Origin: Hormoscilla sp. GM7CHS1pb
GTDB lineage: Bacteria; Cyanobacteriota; Cyanobacteriia; Cyanobacteriales; Desertifilaceae
DNA: 64,000 bases
Reading direction: 5' to 3'
NCBI GenBank assembly: GCA_014323675.1
Contig: JACONN010000002.1
Coordinates: 1,302,001-1,366,000, forward strand
Below are positions 26,816 to 35,785 of this stretch, in pieces (position 1 is the stretch's first letter; each line of letters starts with the position of its first letter). A model generated the notes under the pieces. The model was given only the letters and a program-made list of their open reading frames with translations. It searched no databases and was not told where the DNA came from. The position numbers and the translations under genes are program-made.

Positions 26816-28162
26816 ATGTCAATGGTAAATCTGCCAAAACTAAAAGATATGATCGACAGTATCAGTCGAGAGCGCAACTTACCGAAACACGCTGTCCAGG
26901 CGGCGCTGCGAGAAGCGCTGATGAAGGGATATGAGCGCTATCGTCGCACTCAAGGGCTGAATAGCGCCAACTTTGATGAAGAATACTTTGACAATTTTGA
27001 AATCGAACTAGACATCGAGGAGGAAGGATTTAGAATCCTGTCCACTAAAGGTATTACCGAAGAGGTCAGCAACCCAGATCATCAGATTTCACTCAAAGAA
27101 GTGCAAGAAGTCGCTGCCGAAGCCCAGTTGGGAGATACCGTGATATTGGATGTCACGCCAGATCGGAGAGATTTTGGTCGGATGGCGGCGATCCAGACTA
27201 AGCAGGTGCTGGCTCAAAAACTGCGAGATCAACAGCGTAAGCTGATTCAAGAAGAGTTCCAAGACCTGGAAGGGACAGTACTACAAGCTAGAGTCTTGCG
27301 CTTTGAAAGACAATCAGCGATCATGGCAGTTAGTAGTAGTTTTGGCCAGCCAGAGGTAGAAGCGGAACTGCCCAAGCGGGAACAGCTGCCCAACGACAAC
27401 TATCGAGCTAATGCCACCTTCAAGGTTTATCTGAAAAAAGTGGGCTCCGGCTCTCACCGAGGCCCGCAGCTGCTAGTGTCGCGAGCTGACGCCGGTTTAG
27501 TGGTGTATCTGTTCGACAACGAAGTGCCAGAAATTCAGGATGAAATAGTGCGCATTGTGGCAGTAGCGCGGGAAGCAAATCCTCCTTCTCGTTATGTGGG
27601 CCCCCGCACGAAAATTGCTGTTGATACTCTCGAACGAGATGTAGACCCAGTAGGAGCCTGCATCGGCTCCCGAGGGTCGCGCATTCAAGTGGTGGTCAAT
27701 GAATTGCGGGGGGAAAAAATCGACGTGATCCGCTGGTCCCCTGACCCAGCTACCTATATTGCCAACGCCCTCAGTCCCGCCCGTGTCGATGCTGTGTATT
27801 TAGTAGACCCGGATGTTCGTCAAGCTCATGTCCTCGTGGCGGAAAATCAGCTGAGTTTAGCCATTGGCAAGGAAGGACAGAACGTCCGTCTGGCCGCTCG
27901 CCTGACCAGTTGGAAAATTGATATCTTTGATAACGCCTCTTACGACTATGAAGCCGAAAGCCTCAAGATTGCAGCTATAGTAGAGGCTCGTCAACTTGAA
28001 GATCTCGCCTCGGACGAAGAGTTGGAACTGGAAGTTGAACCGGATTCACTCTCACCGGTAGCAACATCAGACCCAGATCGGGTGGCCGCTGACGACCAAG
28101 CAGATGTTGTAGAGACAGCTGTGGATCCATCAGTACCGTTTCCGGAGACTGATGATTGGTGA
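26816..28162 (+). CDS. nusA: Transcription termination/antitermination factor NusA
   Basis: NusA binds RNA polymerase and nascent RNA and modulates pausing, intrinsic termination and antitermination. The 448-residue protein has the N-terminal polymerase-binding domain (about 1-125), an S1 domain (GTVLQARVLRFERQSAIMAV), and two KH domains (DPVGACIGSRGSRIQVVVNE and LSLAIGKEGQNVRLAARLTS). The acidic C-terminal repeats of enterobacterial NusA are lacking, as usual in cyanobacteria, and a short acidic tail (SDEELELEVEPDS) is present. The start is at 26816 or two codons later; GGGAG lies 12 bases upstream. Confidence 0.93.
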   Translation: MSMVNLPKLKDMIDSISRERNLPKHAVQAALREALMKGYERYRRTQGLNSANFDEEYFDNFEIELDIEEEGFRILSTKGITEEVSNPDHQISLKEVQEVAAEAQLGDTVILDVTPDRRDFGRMAAIQTKQVLAQKLRDQQRKLIQEEFQDLEGTVLQARVLRFERQSAIMAVSSSFGQPEVEAELPKREQLPNDNYRANATFKVYLKKVGSGSHRGPQLLVSRADAGLVVYLFDNEVPEIQDEIVRIVAVAREANPPSRYVGPRTKIAVDTLERDVDPVGACIGSRGSRIQVVVNELRGEKIDVIRWSPDPATYIANALSPARVDAVYLVDPDVRQAHVLVAENQLSLAIGKEGQNVRLAARLTSWKIDIFDNASYDYEAESLKIAAIVEARQLEDLASDEELELEVEPDSLSPVATSDPDRVAADDQADVVETAVDPSVPFPETDDW

Positions 28163-28229
28163 TGGATGGCTGATAACTATTGACTGACAACGTCTTCCAT
28201 CCATAACTGCCCAATCTCCATTTCCAATC

Positions 28230-28565
28230 ATGTTACCCAACTTTCGCCGTTGTATTAGTTGCCGGAAGGTAGCTAGCAAAGAAGCTTTTTGGCGCATTGT
28301 CAGAGTATATCCTTCTGGACAGTTACAATTAGATCTGGGCATGGGGCGTTCGGCCTATCTATGTCCAGAGCAGGAGTGCCTCAAAGCAGCTCAGAAGAAA
28401 AATCGCTTGGGGAAGGCCCTGAGAGCCAGAGTCCCCCAAGAAATATACCAAACTCTGTGGGAACGCTTAGGGGCGGTGTCTCCTGGGAGCGCTAAAAGCA
28501 CTACCCAGGAGACACCGGCCGCTGGTCCAGGAGATCTATCCCCGAAACAGCCTGACTGCAGATGA
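28230..28565 (+). CDS. ylxR: YlxR-family RNA-binding protein (DUF448), tail altered by a palindrome
   Basis: The N-terminal 75 residues match YlxR: PNFRRCISCRKVASKEAFWR (the RRCI.CR.. signature), GRSAYLCPEQECLKAA and KKNRLGKALRARV. These small nucleic-acid-binding proteins lie between nusA and infB in most bacteria and may affect RNase P or transcription. From about residue 82 the reading passes through a palindromic repeat (28474-28517), giving the non-conserved VSPGSAKSTTQETPAAGPGD. The natural protein probably ended near WERLGAV. The operon context and spacing (67 bases after nusA) are normal. Confidence 0.88.
   Translation: MLPNFRRCISCRKVASKEAFWRIVRVYPSGQLQLDLGMGRSAYLCPEQECLKAAQKKNRLGKALRARVPQEIYQTLWERLGAVSPGSAKSTTQETPAAGPGDLSPKQPDCR
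28474..28517. repeat. Palindromic repeat in the ylxR 3' end
   Basis: CGGTGTCTCCTGGG (28474-28487) and CCCAGGAGACACCG (28504-28517) are perfect 14-base arms around a 16-base loop with AGCGCT. Related GTCTCC/GGAGAC elements occur in the P450 remnant at 8718-8780. Confidence 0.9.
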
Positions 28566-29218
28566 GCAACTGTCTGAGGAGGGGCAGGCATGGGTGGCGG
28601 TGACTGGAAAGGGATTTAACCATTTTGAAAAATCTCCGAGAAAGGAAACCCGCTCAGGGCGACGCTTTCAGTCTCTCATTTGTAGCATTTTTTTATGCAT
28701 TTGGGATAAGGGAGTCTGGCACCGTTTGCCTTGGGACCAGTAGCTCACCCGGATGAGTGGCGATCCAAATGGCTGTGATGGTATTAAAATAAAAAAAGGA
28801 AGTAAACTTTATTGCCTCATGGCGGGTGGAAAGGAAAGCAAAAAGGTTTGTATGCAATCGACGGTGTCCCAAGGGGCCCCCAGTCCGCAGACAGTGAAAG
28901 CTGTCTCATCTGATGATAGCCCAGAGGCAAGGAAAACAGCGTCTGCTTGGGTTCCTGGCAGAGCCAGGAACCCAAAAGTGAGACTGCTGGTAATATGGTA
29001 GACAAGCATGAGTCCGCTTGGATCTTGCTTGTCTACTGGCAGAGGGGCAATTAGGGTTCGAGCGCTTGACGTACTCGGCCCCTGGAGATTGTGTAAAATC
29101 AGGAACTCACGACTAGGGCGCGAGACTGGTGATAAGGAGCAAAAAAAATTGTAGTCGCTTCTCGATCGGGAGGCAGGCCATGATGTGAAAACTGGTAGGT
29201 AGGAAAGAGGAAGAGTGG
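28566..29218. other. Long untranslated gap between ylxR and infB with two perfect hairpins
   Basis: I see no convincing gene in these 653 bases. A perfect 11-bp hairpin with a three-base loop (GGGTTCCTGGC ... GCCAGGAACCC) lies at 28949-28973, and a second (GTAGACAAGCA ... TGCTTGTCTAC, 17-base loop) at 28998-29036. Neither is followed by a T-run, so they are more like inserted palindromes than terminators. TTGACG at 29067 and TAAAAT at 29094 could form a weak infB promoter (spacing 21, poor). GGAAGAG at 29208-29214 is a possible infB ribosome-binding site. Confidence 0.55.
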
Positions 29219-32200
29219 ATGAACAACGGCAAAGTAAGAATTTACGAGCTATCAAAGGAATTGGATTCGGAGAATAAGAACATATTGAAAGTTTGCGAGA
29301 AGCTAAACATCACAGTGAAAAGCCACAGCAGCACAATATCAGCATCAGATGCTGAACGCATTCGTGCCCACGCAGAAAAACACCCAGAAGAATTAGTCAG
29401 CCACTCATCTCAACCTGCCAGTGTCAGCTCGGCATCAATTGACACAGAATCAGCACCAGACCAGCCGCCAGTAAAAAAACGGCAAGAAATTCTGGAAATT
29501 CGCCCAAATAGTAAGCCGATGTATGCTAATGGTTCTCATAATCAGAGTGGGGCAACGAAGCCTCAGAAGCTAAGGGCTCCGAAGAAACCAGTTCATCAGC
29601 ATCCAAGTCAAAGTAGTGAGTTATCGGCGGCGAATGTTGAACTTCCGTCCCCCCCCAAACCCCGCACGGAAGGAGGTGCTGCCGAATCAATCGGGCGGAA
29701 TGAAGAAAAAAGACCGACGTCGGAGCCAACTCGGGAATTGATAGTGGATAGGCAGGTGGAAGAAAAGCCGGAACTAATTGGTCCGCCAGTAAAGCGACAA
29801 GAAATAAAAACAGAGAATCGGCCAGCCATAAGCGTTATTGGTGAAGGGTCGGAAAAGCCAAAGGGACGAAGGAATCGGGAAGAAAATAAGCAGCAGTACC
29901 GGAAAGAACAATACCACAAGAAATTTAATCAGTCCAAGGAAATCGCAGAGGAAGAAGGCAAGAATATTCCGAGGTTCTCATCAGAACGGAAAGGAAAGGG
30001 GGTGGAAAATGCGGAGACAATTGTGTCTAATCGACCGATAATAAAACGGTCCAAAAATAAGGAGAAGAAACAGGATACGTCTGAGAAACAATCGGCAAGC
30101 AAAAATTGGACAGAGCCTCATAAACCGCCATTAAAACGAGTAGAGAGCCAAAAAATAGTCAGACTGGCATCGCGGGAAGGCTCCAAGAGTCGTAGTGGAC
30201 TACGAGATGAGGCATCCTCAACGGGGACGCAACCGGTATTAGAACTGCGACGGCCCCGCCCGATGCGTCCAACGACAGCCCCAACAGATCGCTCGGATGA
30301 GGAATTATCGTCATCGCTGGTATTACGAAAAGACGTGTCCGACAGCTCAGAGGCGGATGAGAATACTAAAGATCGGGAGCTGAAGCGACCTGTACCACGT
30401 CCACCTAAGCGAGTGAAAAAACGGGAGTCCGAAAAGGAAGAGGATGAACAGATAGAAAGTAAAAAGGTCCCAAAAGCGCTAGCAAAGGCTAAGCGGCGTC
30501 CGATAATCATCTTAGATTCCGATTTAGATTCCGATTTAGATTCCGATGACGATCTGCTAGCCCCTGTGGAAGTCAGTTTGTCATTGGTGCGTCCAGCAAA
30601 ACCGAAGGGAAGTGCAACTCATCAAAGTAAACTGGCAGCTTCGGCAGCACGACTTTCGAGCCACAAGGGGAAAGAAGGAATAAAGAGTCAGAAAACATCG
30701 GCTCGCAATCATCGGGAACAGGCTTCAAAAGAAAAGCCATCGAAAATTGTGCTTAAAGGTGGACTGACAGTGCAAGAGCTGGCGAGTCTCCTAGTTGTGC
30801 CGTCTCCGGAGATTGTCAAGGGGCTGTTCTATAAAGGAATTGCGGCGACGGTAACCCAAACCCTGGATGTAGAGATGGCAAGTCTAGTAGCCCAAGATCT
30901 CGGGGTGGAGGTGGAAATGGCGTCGGCTGAGTCTGAGGCTCGGAAAGTAACGGAGATGCTGGATGAGGCAGACTTGGAAAACTTGCAACGTCGTCCACCG
31001 GTGGTGACGATTATGGGCCATGTTGACCACGGAAAAACGACTTTGCTGGACTCGATTAGAAAAACTAAGGTGGCACAGGGAGAAGCTGGTGGGATTACTC
31101 AGCATATTGGTGCCTATCATGTGGATGTGGAACATGGAGGGTCTCAAGCTCAGATCGTTTTCTTGGATACTCCGGGTCACGAAGCGTTCACGGCAATGCG
31201 GGCGCGAGGGGCACGAGTTACAGATATTGCGATTCTGGTGGTGGCGGCTGATGATGGGGTGCGCCCTCAAACAATTGAGGCAATTAGTCATGCTCAGGCG
31301 GCGGAAGTGCCGCTGGTGGTGGCAATTAATAAAATTGACAAGGAGGGTGCCCAGCCAGATCGGGTGAAGCAGGAGTTGATGGATCATCGTCTGGTGCCAG
31401 AAGAATGGGGCGGCGAGACGATAATGGTGCCGGTGAGCGCGATCGAGGGAGAAAATCTGGATACGCTCTTGGAAATGATTCTGTTGGTAGCTGAAATAGA
31501 AGAACTCTCTGCTAACCCAGACCGGGTGGCAAAGGGAACGGTGATAGAAGCGCATCTGGATAAGGCGAAAGGTCCAGTCGCGACGCTACTGGTGCAAAAT
31601 GGAACGCTGCGGGTGGGAGATACTCTGCTAGCAGGTGCGGCGATCGGGAAGGTCCGTGCAATGATAGACGATCGCGGTCAGCGGGTAGAAACGGCAGGCC
31701 CTTCTTGTGCGGTGGAGGTTTTGGGACTGGGGATGTGCCGTCTGCGGGGGATGAGTTCCTGGTGTTTGCTGACGAAAAAGAAGCTAAGGCGATCGCCCAA
31801 GCGCGGATCCTCGAACAACAGGAATCTCGTTGGCAACAGGCAATGGCATCCCGACGAGTCACTCTCAATAGTCTCAGCGCCCGCGCTCAAGAGGGCGAAC
31901 TCAAGGAGCTAAACCTGGTCTTGAAGGCAGATGTTCAAGGTTCGGTGGAGGCGATCTTGGGATCGCTCAAACAGCTGCCTCAAAATGAAGTGCAAGTGCG
32001 AGTGCTGTTGGCCGCTCCGGGGGAGATCGCGCAAACGGATGTGGATCTGGCGGCGGCGTCAGATGCGGTGATCGTTGGCTTCAACACGAATTTGGCCAGT
32101 GGGGCCCGAGCTGCTGCTGACGATGCGGGTGTAGACGTGCGCGAATATGATGTCATCTATAGTCTGCTGGACGATATCCAGGGAGCGATGGAAGGTCTGC

Positions 32201-32520
32201 TGGATCCAGAAATGGTCGAAGAAGAACTGGGCTCTGTGGAAGTGCGTGCTGTATTTAATGTGGGTAAGGGTGTGGTCGCTGGCTGCTATGTGCTCTCTGG
32301 TAAGGCGGTGCGCAACTGTAATCTGCGGGTCTATCGCAGCAAGAATGTGATTTATGAAGGCATTCTCGACTCGCTCAAACGGATGAAGGATGATGTTAAG
32401 GAGGTTAGTGCTGGCTTCGAGTGTGGGATCGGTGTTGACAAATTCAATGACTGGGCGGAAAATGATATCATCAAAACCTACCGGATGGTGACTAAGCGAC
32501 GTACTCTCTCAACAAAATAG
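29219..32520 (+). CDS. infB: Translation initiation factor IF-2 (one apparent frameshift)
   Basis: IF-2 is the GTPase that delivers initiator tRNA to the 30S subunit and promotes subunit joining. The N-terminal IF2_N domain ([20 protein letters not shown]) is followed by a long charged linker of several hundred residues, then the G domain: [12 protein letters not shown] (about residue 600), [19 protein letters not shown]. Near 31730 the frame changes: AVEVLGLG runs into MCRLRG, while the next frame gives [20 protein letters not shown] and continues to the normal C-terminus ([12 protein letters not shown]). Restoring one G in the run at about 31731 repairs it. As infB is essential, a base-calling error is likely. 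Confidence 0.9.
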
Positions 32521-33075
32521 GCATGCGCTCGTTGGTGCGGTAGATGGCTGGGCTCCGGTAGTAACTGTGTGGCTACCGGAGCTTAAACTCCCATGGCTGC
32601 ACGCTCCGGGCCCCCTCCGCCACGCAGTGCGCGAACGGGATGGGCGCATCGCTCGCTTTGGGGGGCAGGGGGCAGGGGGAATGTCCTTCATTTTAGAGAG
32701 GGATGAGCGGGATATCTGACCGGGATGGATGCTTCAAGAGGATACGCCCCCTCGGAATACAGGGAAGACTGGCTCAGAATTTGTGGCTGATAGCTGCTGG
32801 CTAGGGAAAAAAATGTGATCGATGAGACAGAAGCTAATTGAAAATTAAGTTATATTAAAAGGAAATAAAAATAGGCGTTGCACATTTTGGGGATGATGCC
32901 CTTTTTTGCACAGGCTACGCTACTGAAAATGGCTTGTAGTCTAAGTTTGAGAGTTCTGCAACTATCTCCATCATCCCGTCCGAAGTGCAACAAAAACATT
33001 GAAAGCGCTCCATGAGTGCGAATGCTTTTAATATGAGTTGATTTTCATAGTACATTCACTAGCTAGGAGGAGTTT
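32521..33075. other. Gene-free stretch with a long imperfect inverted repeat
   Basis: No gene is visible. GTTGCAC (32877-32883) pairs with GTGCAAC (32985-32991), and inside it GGGATGATG (32890-32898) pairs with CATCATCCC (32969-32977), so 32877-32991 can fold into one large stem-loop. The minus strand after the closing stem has TATTTTTATTTCC, which would suit a terminator-like 3' end on that strand. AGGAGG at 33065-33070 is the ribosome-binding site for 33076. Confidence 0.5.
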
Positions 33076-33339
33076 ATGTCGAGTTTGACTTTATCACCAG
33101 CGCAGTCGTTCGTTTCCCGAGACACTCACCCATGTCGTGCGCATTCGCGTCACGACAGGGTGAGTGCTCGTGGAAACGATGCGGAAATATGGGAAAACCT
33201 CAACGGTGCGATCGCCTCTAGTTCGGGGTTTGAGCGTTGGCGAAGCGAACGCAGTGCAGACGCCGAGATCCAGAGCCTGAGTAAAGAGCAGCAGGTGCGC
33301 ATTTACCTGCGGGAAACTTTAGAAACTCTGGCTTACTAA
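33076..33339 (+). CDS. Small conserved cyanobacterial protein with palindrome-derived insertion
   Basis: An 87-residue protein with a strong ribosome-binding site (CTAGGAGGAG) before the ATG. The start MSSLTLSPAQSFVSRDTH and the end, FERWRSERSADAEIQSLSKE then QVRIYLRETLETLAY, have the look of a small conserved cyanobacterial family of unknown role. Between RDTH and DAEIWENL lies PCRAHSRHDRVSARGN, 16 residues I do not expect in the family; they are encoded by a palindromic element. Because the insertion is a multiple of three, the downstream frame is kept. A terminator-like hairpin follows at 33381. Confidence 0.7.
   Translation: MSSLTLSPAQSFVSRDTHPCRAHSRHDRVSARGNDAEIWENLNGAIASSSGFERWRSERSADAEIQSLSKEQQVRIYLRETLETLAY
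33112..33177. repeat. 66-bp palindromic element inside the 33076 gene
   Basis: The arms GTTTCCCGAGACACTCACCC and, as complement, GTTTCCACGAGCACTCACCC pair across a loop containing GCGCATTCGCG; inner arms TGTCGTG and CACGACA extend the stem. The stretch CACCCATGTCGTGCGC recurs inside the intron at about 49022-49037 (complement), so this is a mobile or dispersed repeat. Confidence 0.85.
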
Positions 33340-33345
33340 GGCTTA

Positions 33346-33376
33346 CCGTTCCCAGGCGGGAGCCAGGGAACGAGGG
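33346..33376. repeat. GTTCCCAGGC palindrome after the 33076 gene
   Basis: CCGTTCCCAGGC and its partner AGGGAACGAGGG form a hairpin 7 bases past the stop codon. Copies elsewhere also tend to follow genes, but several lie inside decayed ones. Confidence 0.75.
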
Positions 33377-33380
33377 TGGT

Positions 33381-33410
33381 AATTCCCATCCCTGTTCGGG
33401 GATGGGAATT
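33381..33410. terminator. Likely bidirectional terminator between convergent genes
   Basis: AATTCCCATCCC and GGGATGGGAATT are perfect 12-base arms around a six-base loop, placed between the convergent genes ending at 33339 and 33421. The flanking bases are A/T-rich on both sides (ATTATGTTAAT on the plus strand), but there is no long T-run. Confidence 0.65.
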
Positions 33411-33420
33411 ATTATGTTAA

Positions 33421-33969
33421 TCAGAAAAGATCGATAATATTCAAGATGCCTTGGATGGGTCTGGCTAAGCGGGTCAGCTGATTGTAAGCACCAGTGAGGC
33501 GATCGCCCTCTACATGTACCTGTTGGGTAGGATACTTTTGAATAGTTTCCATGAGTGTGATTTGACCGTCGTCACTGGCAGAGAGGATCAGGGCCGATCG
33601 TAAGGCTTGCCGAGATGCTTGATGGGAGGGGGTATGCACTGCTAAACTGAGGCGATCGAGGATAGCTTCGCCCATCTGGCTATTGAGTACCCGATCGAGA
33701 AAAATCAGATCGACGGGGACGGGAGTAGTGAGAGTGCGGCGAAGATTATCGGGGTCTAGTTCGGCGGTGTCCATATAGGCTTCCAGCTGGTTAGAGAGTT
33801 CTCCAGTATCGGCAAAGGTAGTTAATTCGCTAACGGACACGGAACGCTGGAAAATCTGATAATTCATTACTACCTGTTCAGATGCTTCTGCGGGGAGCGT
33901 CGATAGTAAGATATTGCCGCAGCCTACCAAAAATAATCCATAACGGAACCATAAAATTTTTAAGCGCAT
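33421..33969 (-). CDS. DUF1400-type secreted protein
   Basis: From the ATG at 33967-33969 the product is 182 residues with a signal peptide (MRLKILWFRYGLFLVGCGNI, cleaved near AEAS). The body (SVSELTTFADTGELSNQLEA, VPVDLIFLDRVLNSQMGEAI, LSLAVHTPSHQASRQALRSA, then ILSASDDGQITLMETIQKYP) matches DUF1400, a cyanobacterial domain often found ahead of an alpha/beta hydrolase. Here it stands alone, with no Gly-x-Ser-x-Gly hydrolase domain. The function is unknown; the periplasm is the likely location. Confidence 0.75.
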   Translation of the reverse strand: MRLKILWFRYGLFLVGCGNILLSTLPAEASEQVVMNYQIFQRSVSVSELTTFADTGELSNQLEAYMDTAELDPDNLRRTLTTPVPVDLIFLDRVLNSQMGEAILDRLSLAVHTPSHQASRQALRSALILSASDDGQITLMETIQKYPTQQVHVEGDRLTGAYNQLTRLARPIQGILNIIDLF

Positions 33970-34354
33970 AACTACTCTCACCAGAACATCTATATCTAGT
34001 TTATTGTTTATTGTTAATGGTTGCTGGTGGGTCTCCTGGGTTTTGGGTGATGAGTAAAGCTTATAGTCACGCCAAATCAAGGGTTTCAGCCTTGATTATA
34101 GCGGTAAAATGTATATTACAATACATTTTACCCAGGAGCTCCTTGCTGGTTGGAGAACATAGTCCAGGCCGAGATCCTGCTTATGTTTTCGATATCTCTG
34201 CCAGAGCTCTTGTCCCAGGGGACTCGTCGTTTCCACGAGCAATCGCGGAAGTTTAAAGAGATACTAGATTATAGCGAAGAGTCAGCAATCGCGGAATTTT
34301 TTTAAACTTCCGCGATTGTCTCGGGAAACGAAACACAGGAGACATCGACCGCGC
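33970..34354. other. Intergenic region with CAATCGCGGAA palindrome
   Basis: No gene is visible. CAATCGCGGAA (34286-34296) pairs with TTCCGCGATTG (34308-34318), with a run of T inside the loop; a third half-copy, GCAATCGCGGAAGTTTAAA, lies at 34239. The hairpin is 36 bases past the end of the DUF3493 gene and could mark its transcript end. Confidence 0.55.
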
Positions 34355-34726
34355 CTAGGGTTTTTTGGGGCGAGAGGCCCGTTGTTCCAGACGAAACAGC
34401 CAAACCATGAGAGCAACAACCCCGACTTGCAGGGCACAGTTGGGTAGGGCGGCTCCGACATTGCGCCCTGCCAGCAATTGTGCTAAAAAGACTAAGGCAC
34501 CGATGAAGCCAGAAGCCCCGAAAGCTACATAGACAAACTGCCGCAGACCTCGGTAAGGTGCTTTCGCTTCTGCTTTGAGTCGAGCAGATTTTTCCGGACT
34601 CAGCTTGCCGTGTCCCCTTACATGCGTTCTATCGTAGTTTCTCATGCCTGTCAAGGGTTCCGAGGAGCCGGTCGGTGGGTTCGGTGTTGGCTTGTTTGAG
34701 CCTGCTGGGTCTGTTATAGGTTTCAT
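34355..34726 (-). CDS. DUF3493 membrane protein (LPA1-related)
   Basis: This 123-residue protein has an N-terminal Pro/Thr-rich soluble part and then KLSPEKSARLKAEAKAPYRG, LRQFVYVAFGASGFIGALVF and ALQVGVVALMVWLFRLEQRA, with two membrane helices. That block is the DUF3493 domain, found in cyanobacteria and in the plant LOW PSII ACCUMULATION 1 protein, which assists photosystem II assembly. A thylakoid role is inferred from that relationship only. The start may be the ATG at 34724-34726 or an internal Met; the N-terminal extension is not clearly conserved. Confidence 0.75.
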   Translation of the reverse strand: MKPITDPAGSNKPTPNPPTGSSEPLTGMRNYDRTHVRGHGKLSPEKSARLKAEAKAPYRGLRQFVYVAFGASGFIGALVFLAQLLAGRNVGAALPNCALQVGVVALMVWLFRLEQRASRPKKP

Positions 34727-34814
34727 CTGTTGTTGTTAGGTTAATATTGTCTGGTAAATTTTTCTCAGGAAGCACACAATAGCAAAAAGCGTGCTATACT
34801 AGTGAAAAGTATGT

Positions 34815-34886
34815 GCCGGTGTAGCTCAGTGGTAGAGCATGCGATTCGTAATCGAAAGGTCAGCGGTTCAAATCCGCTCATCGGCT
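34815..34886 (+). tRNA. tRNA-Thr (anticodon CGU)
   Basis: A full cloverleaf can be drawn. The acceptor stem GCCGGTG pairs with CATCGGC (one G-T pair), the D arm is GCTC...GAGC, the anticodon loop is TTCGTAA with anticodon CGT, and the T arm is AGCGG-TTCAAAT-CCGCT. The anticodon stem TGCGA/TCGAA has one G-A mismatch, which is unusual and may be a real variant or an error. The 3' CCA is not encoded. A -10-like TATACT lies upstream at 34795-34800. Confidence 0.93.
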
Positions 34887-35204
34887 TGGTTTGGATGATT
34901 AGTTGATTAGTAATTGTAACTGGACAGTGCGAAGTTCTATGGCTGCGCCACGCTACGCGATTGGGGAACTGCTTGTCATAAGCGGGTTTGGGCCCGTGAG
35001 ACCTCCGATGAGCAATTCGCGGGCATCATGAGGAGCAAGGGGTTCAGCTTTTAGGATAGGTCCTATTTTCAGAGAACTTCGCACTCTCTATAACTGAGGT
35101 AATTTAAATGAAATCCTTACAAGGCTTGCGGTTTCCGCCGCGTTCGCCCCTCCCGAAAATTTACACAAATGATTTAGGTTCGCTATAGATTGAGAGTACC
35201 AGGT
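34887..35204. other. Gene-free stretch with a diverged 26-bp repeat
   Basis: No gene is visible. At 34939-34962 there is a diverged reverse copy of the 26-bp repeat (ATGGCTGCGCCACGCTACGC). The stretch GAAGTTCTATGG at 34931 and AGAACTTCGCAC at 35077 look like remnants of an inverted pair about 150 bases apart. Confidence 0.45.
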
Positions 35205-35400
35205 CTTCCGCCACATTCACTCCTATTTACAACTAGCAGAAAGACTATGGCCTTTGACCAATGAACCGATAGCAAATCGTAGCGATCGCATGTCCTTGAC
35301 GAGTTGTCAGAACTCTTGTTTGAGCGCTGCCGTCAACTCTTGAATCTCAAAGAGTTGATGAGAGGCTTAACCAATTTCTCTTGGTGGGGCAGGCTTGGGG
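35205..35400 (+). pseudogene. Transposase C-terminal remnant
   Basis: Three frames give HIHSYLQLAERLWPLTNEPI then ANR, and later DELSELLFERCRQLLNLKEL and MRGLTNFSWW. This is the characteristic end of one group of DDE transposases (IS630-like) common in cyanobacteria. Frameshifts and lack of the upstream catalytic part show that it is a remnant. Confidence 0.5.
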
Positions 35401-35555
35401 ACGGCTAATTATGGTCAATCTTTATACTTATATTTTTGCTTCTTGTTGTGAATCCTCTGGGAGGGCGACATCCAAGCTGAAATCCTTACCCAGTAAGGAT
35501 TTCAGCCCATAATCTCCAACAAATCCATGCTGTTTTGGGCCGACAGACGACGTAT

Positions 35556-35690
35556 TTATAAGGGTTTGAGCTTCATAAAAATGAAAGAATGGTCAATTGA
35601 GTGCTCATGTCGCCCCCTCAGGTGAATACTGCCATTTTTGACAATTCGTTTACTTTGACAATCAGGACAGGTCGCTAATAAGTATTCCCT
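35556..35690 (-). pseudogene. Zinc-ribbon transposase N-terminal fragment (IS1 InsA-like)
   Basis: The minus strand reads ATCPDCQSKRIVKNGSIHL before drifting out of family and stopping at 35556. The CPxCxS...KNG pattern is typical of the zinc-ribbon start of IS1-type InsA proteins. A palindrome with arms GCTGAAATCCTTAC and GTAAGGATTTCAGC (35478-35507) lies just past the fragment. It is IS debris of low confidence. Confidence 0.4.
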
Positions 35691-35785
35691 TTCCTCGCAA
35701 CAATCACCCCAGAACCATTCCCCGACGCAAAATCAATCCGCACGGTAATTTGTTCGGCAATATCTTGAATATCCTGTGCCAGAGT

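Noticed and set aside
28753..29001. 82-codon frame between ylxR and infB
   Set aside because: It crosses a perfect hairpin, has no ribosome-binding site and no recognisable sequence.
30884..31555. 223-codon minus-strand frame inside infB
   Set aside because: It is antisense to the conserved GTPase domain; its His/Arg-rich composition is a shadow effect.
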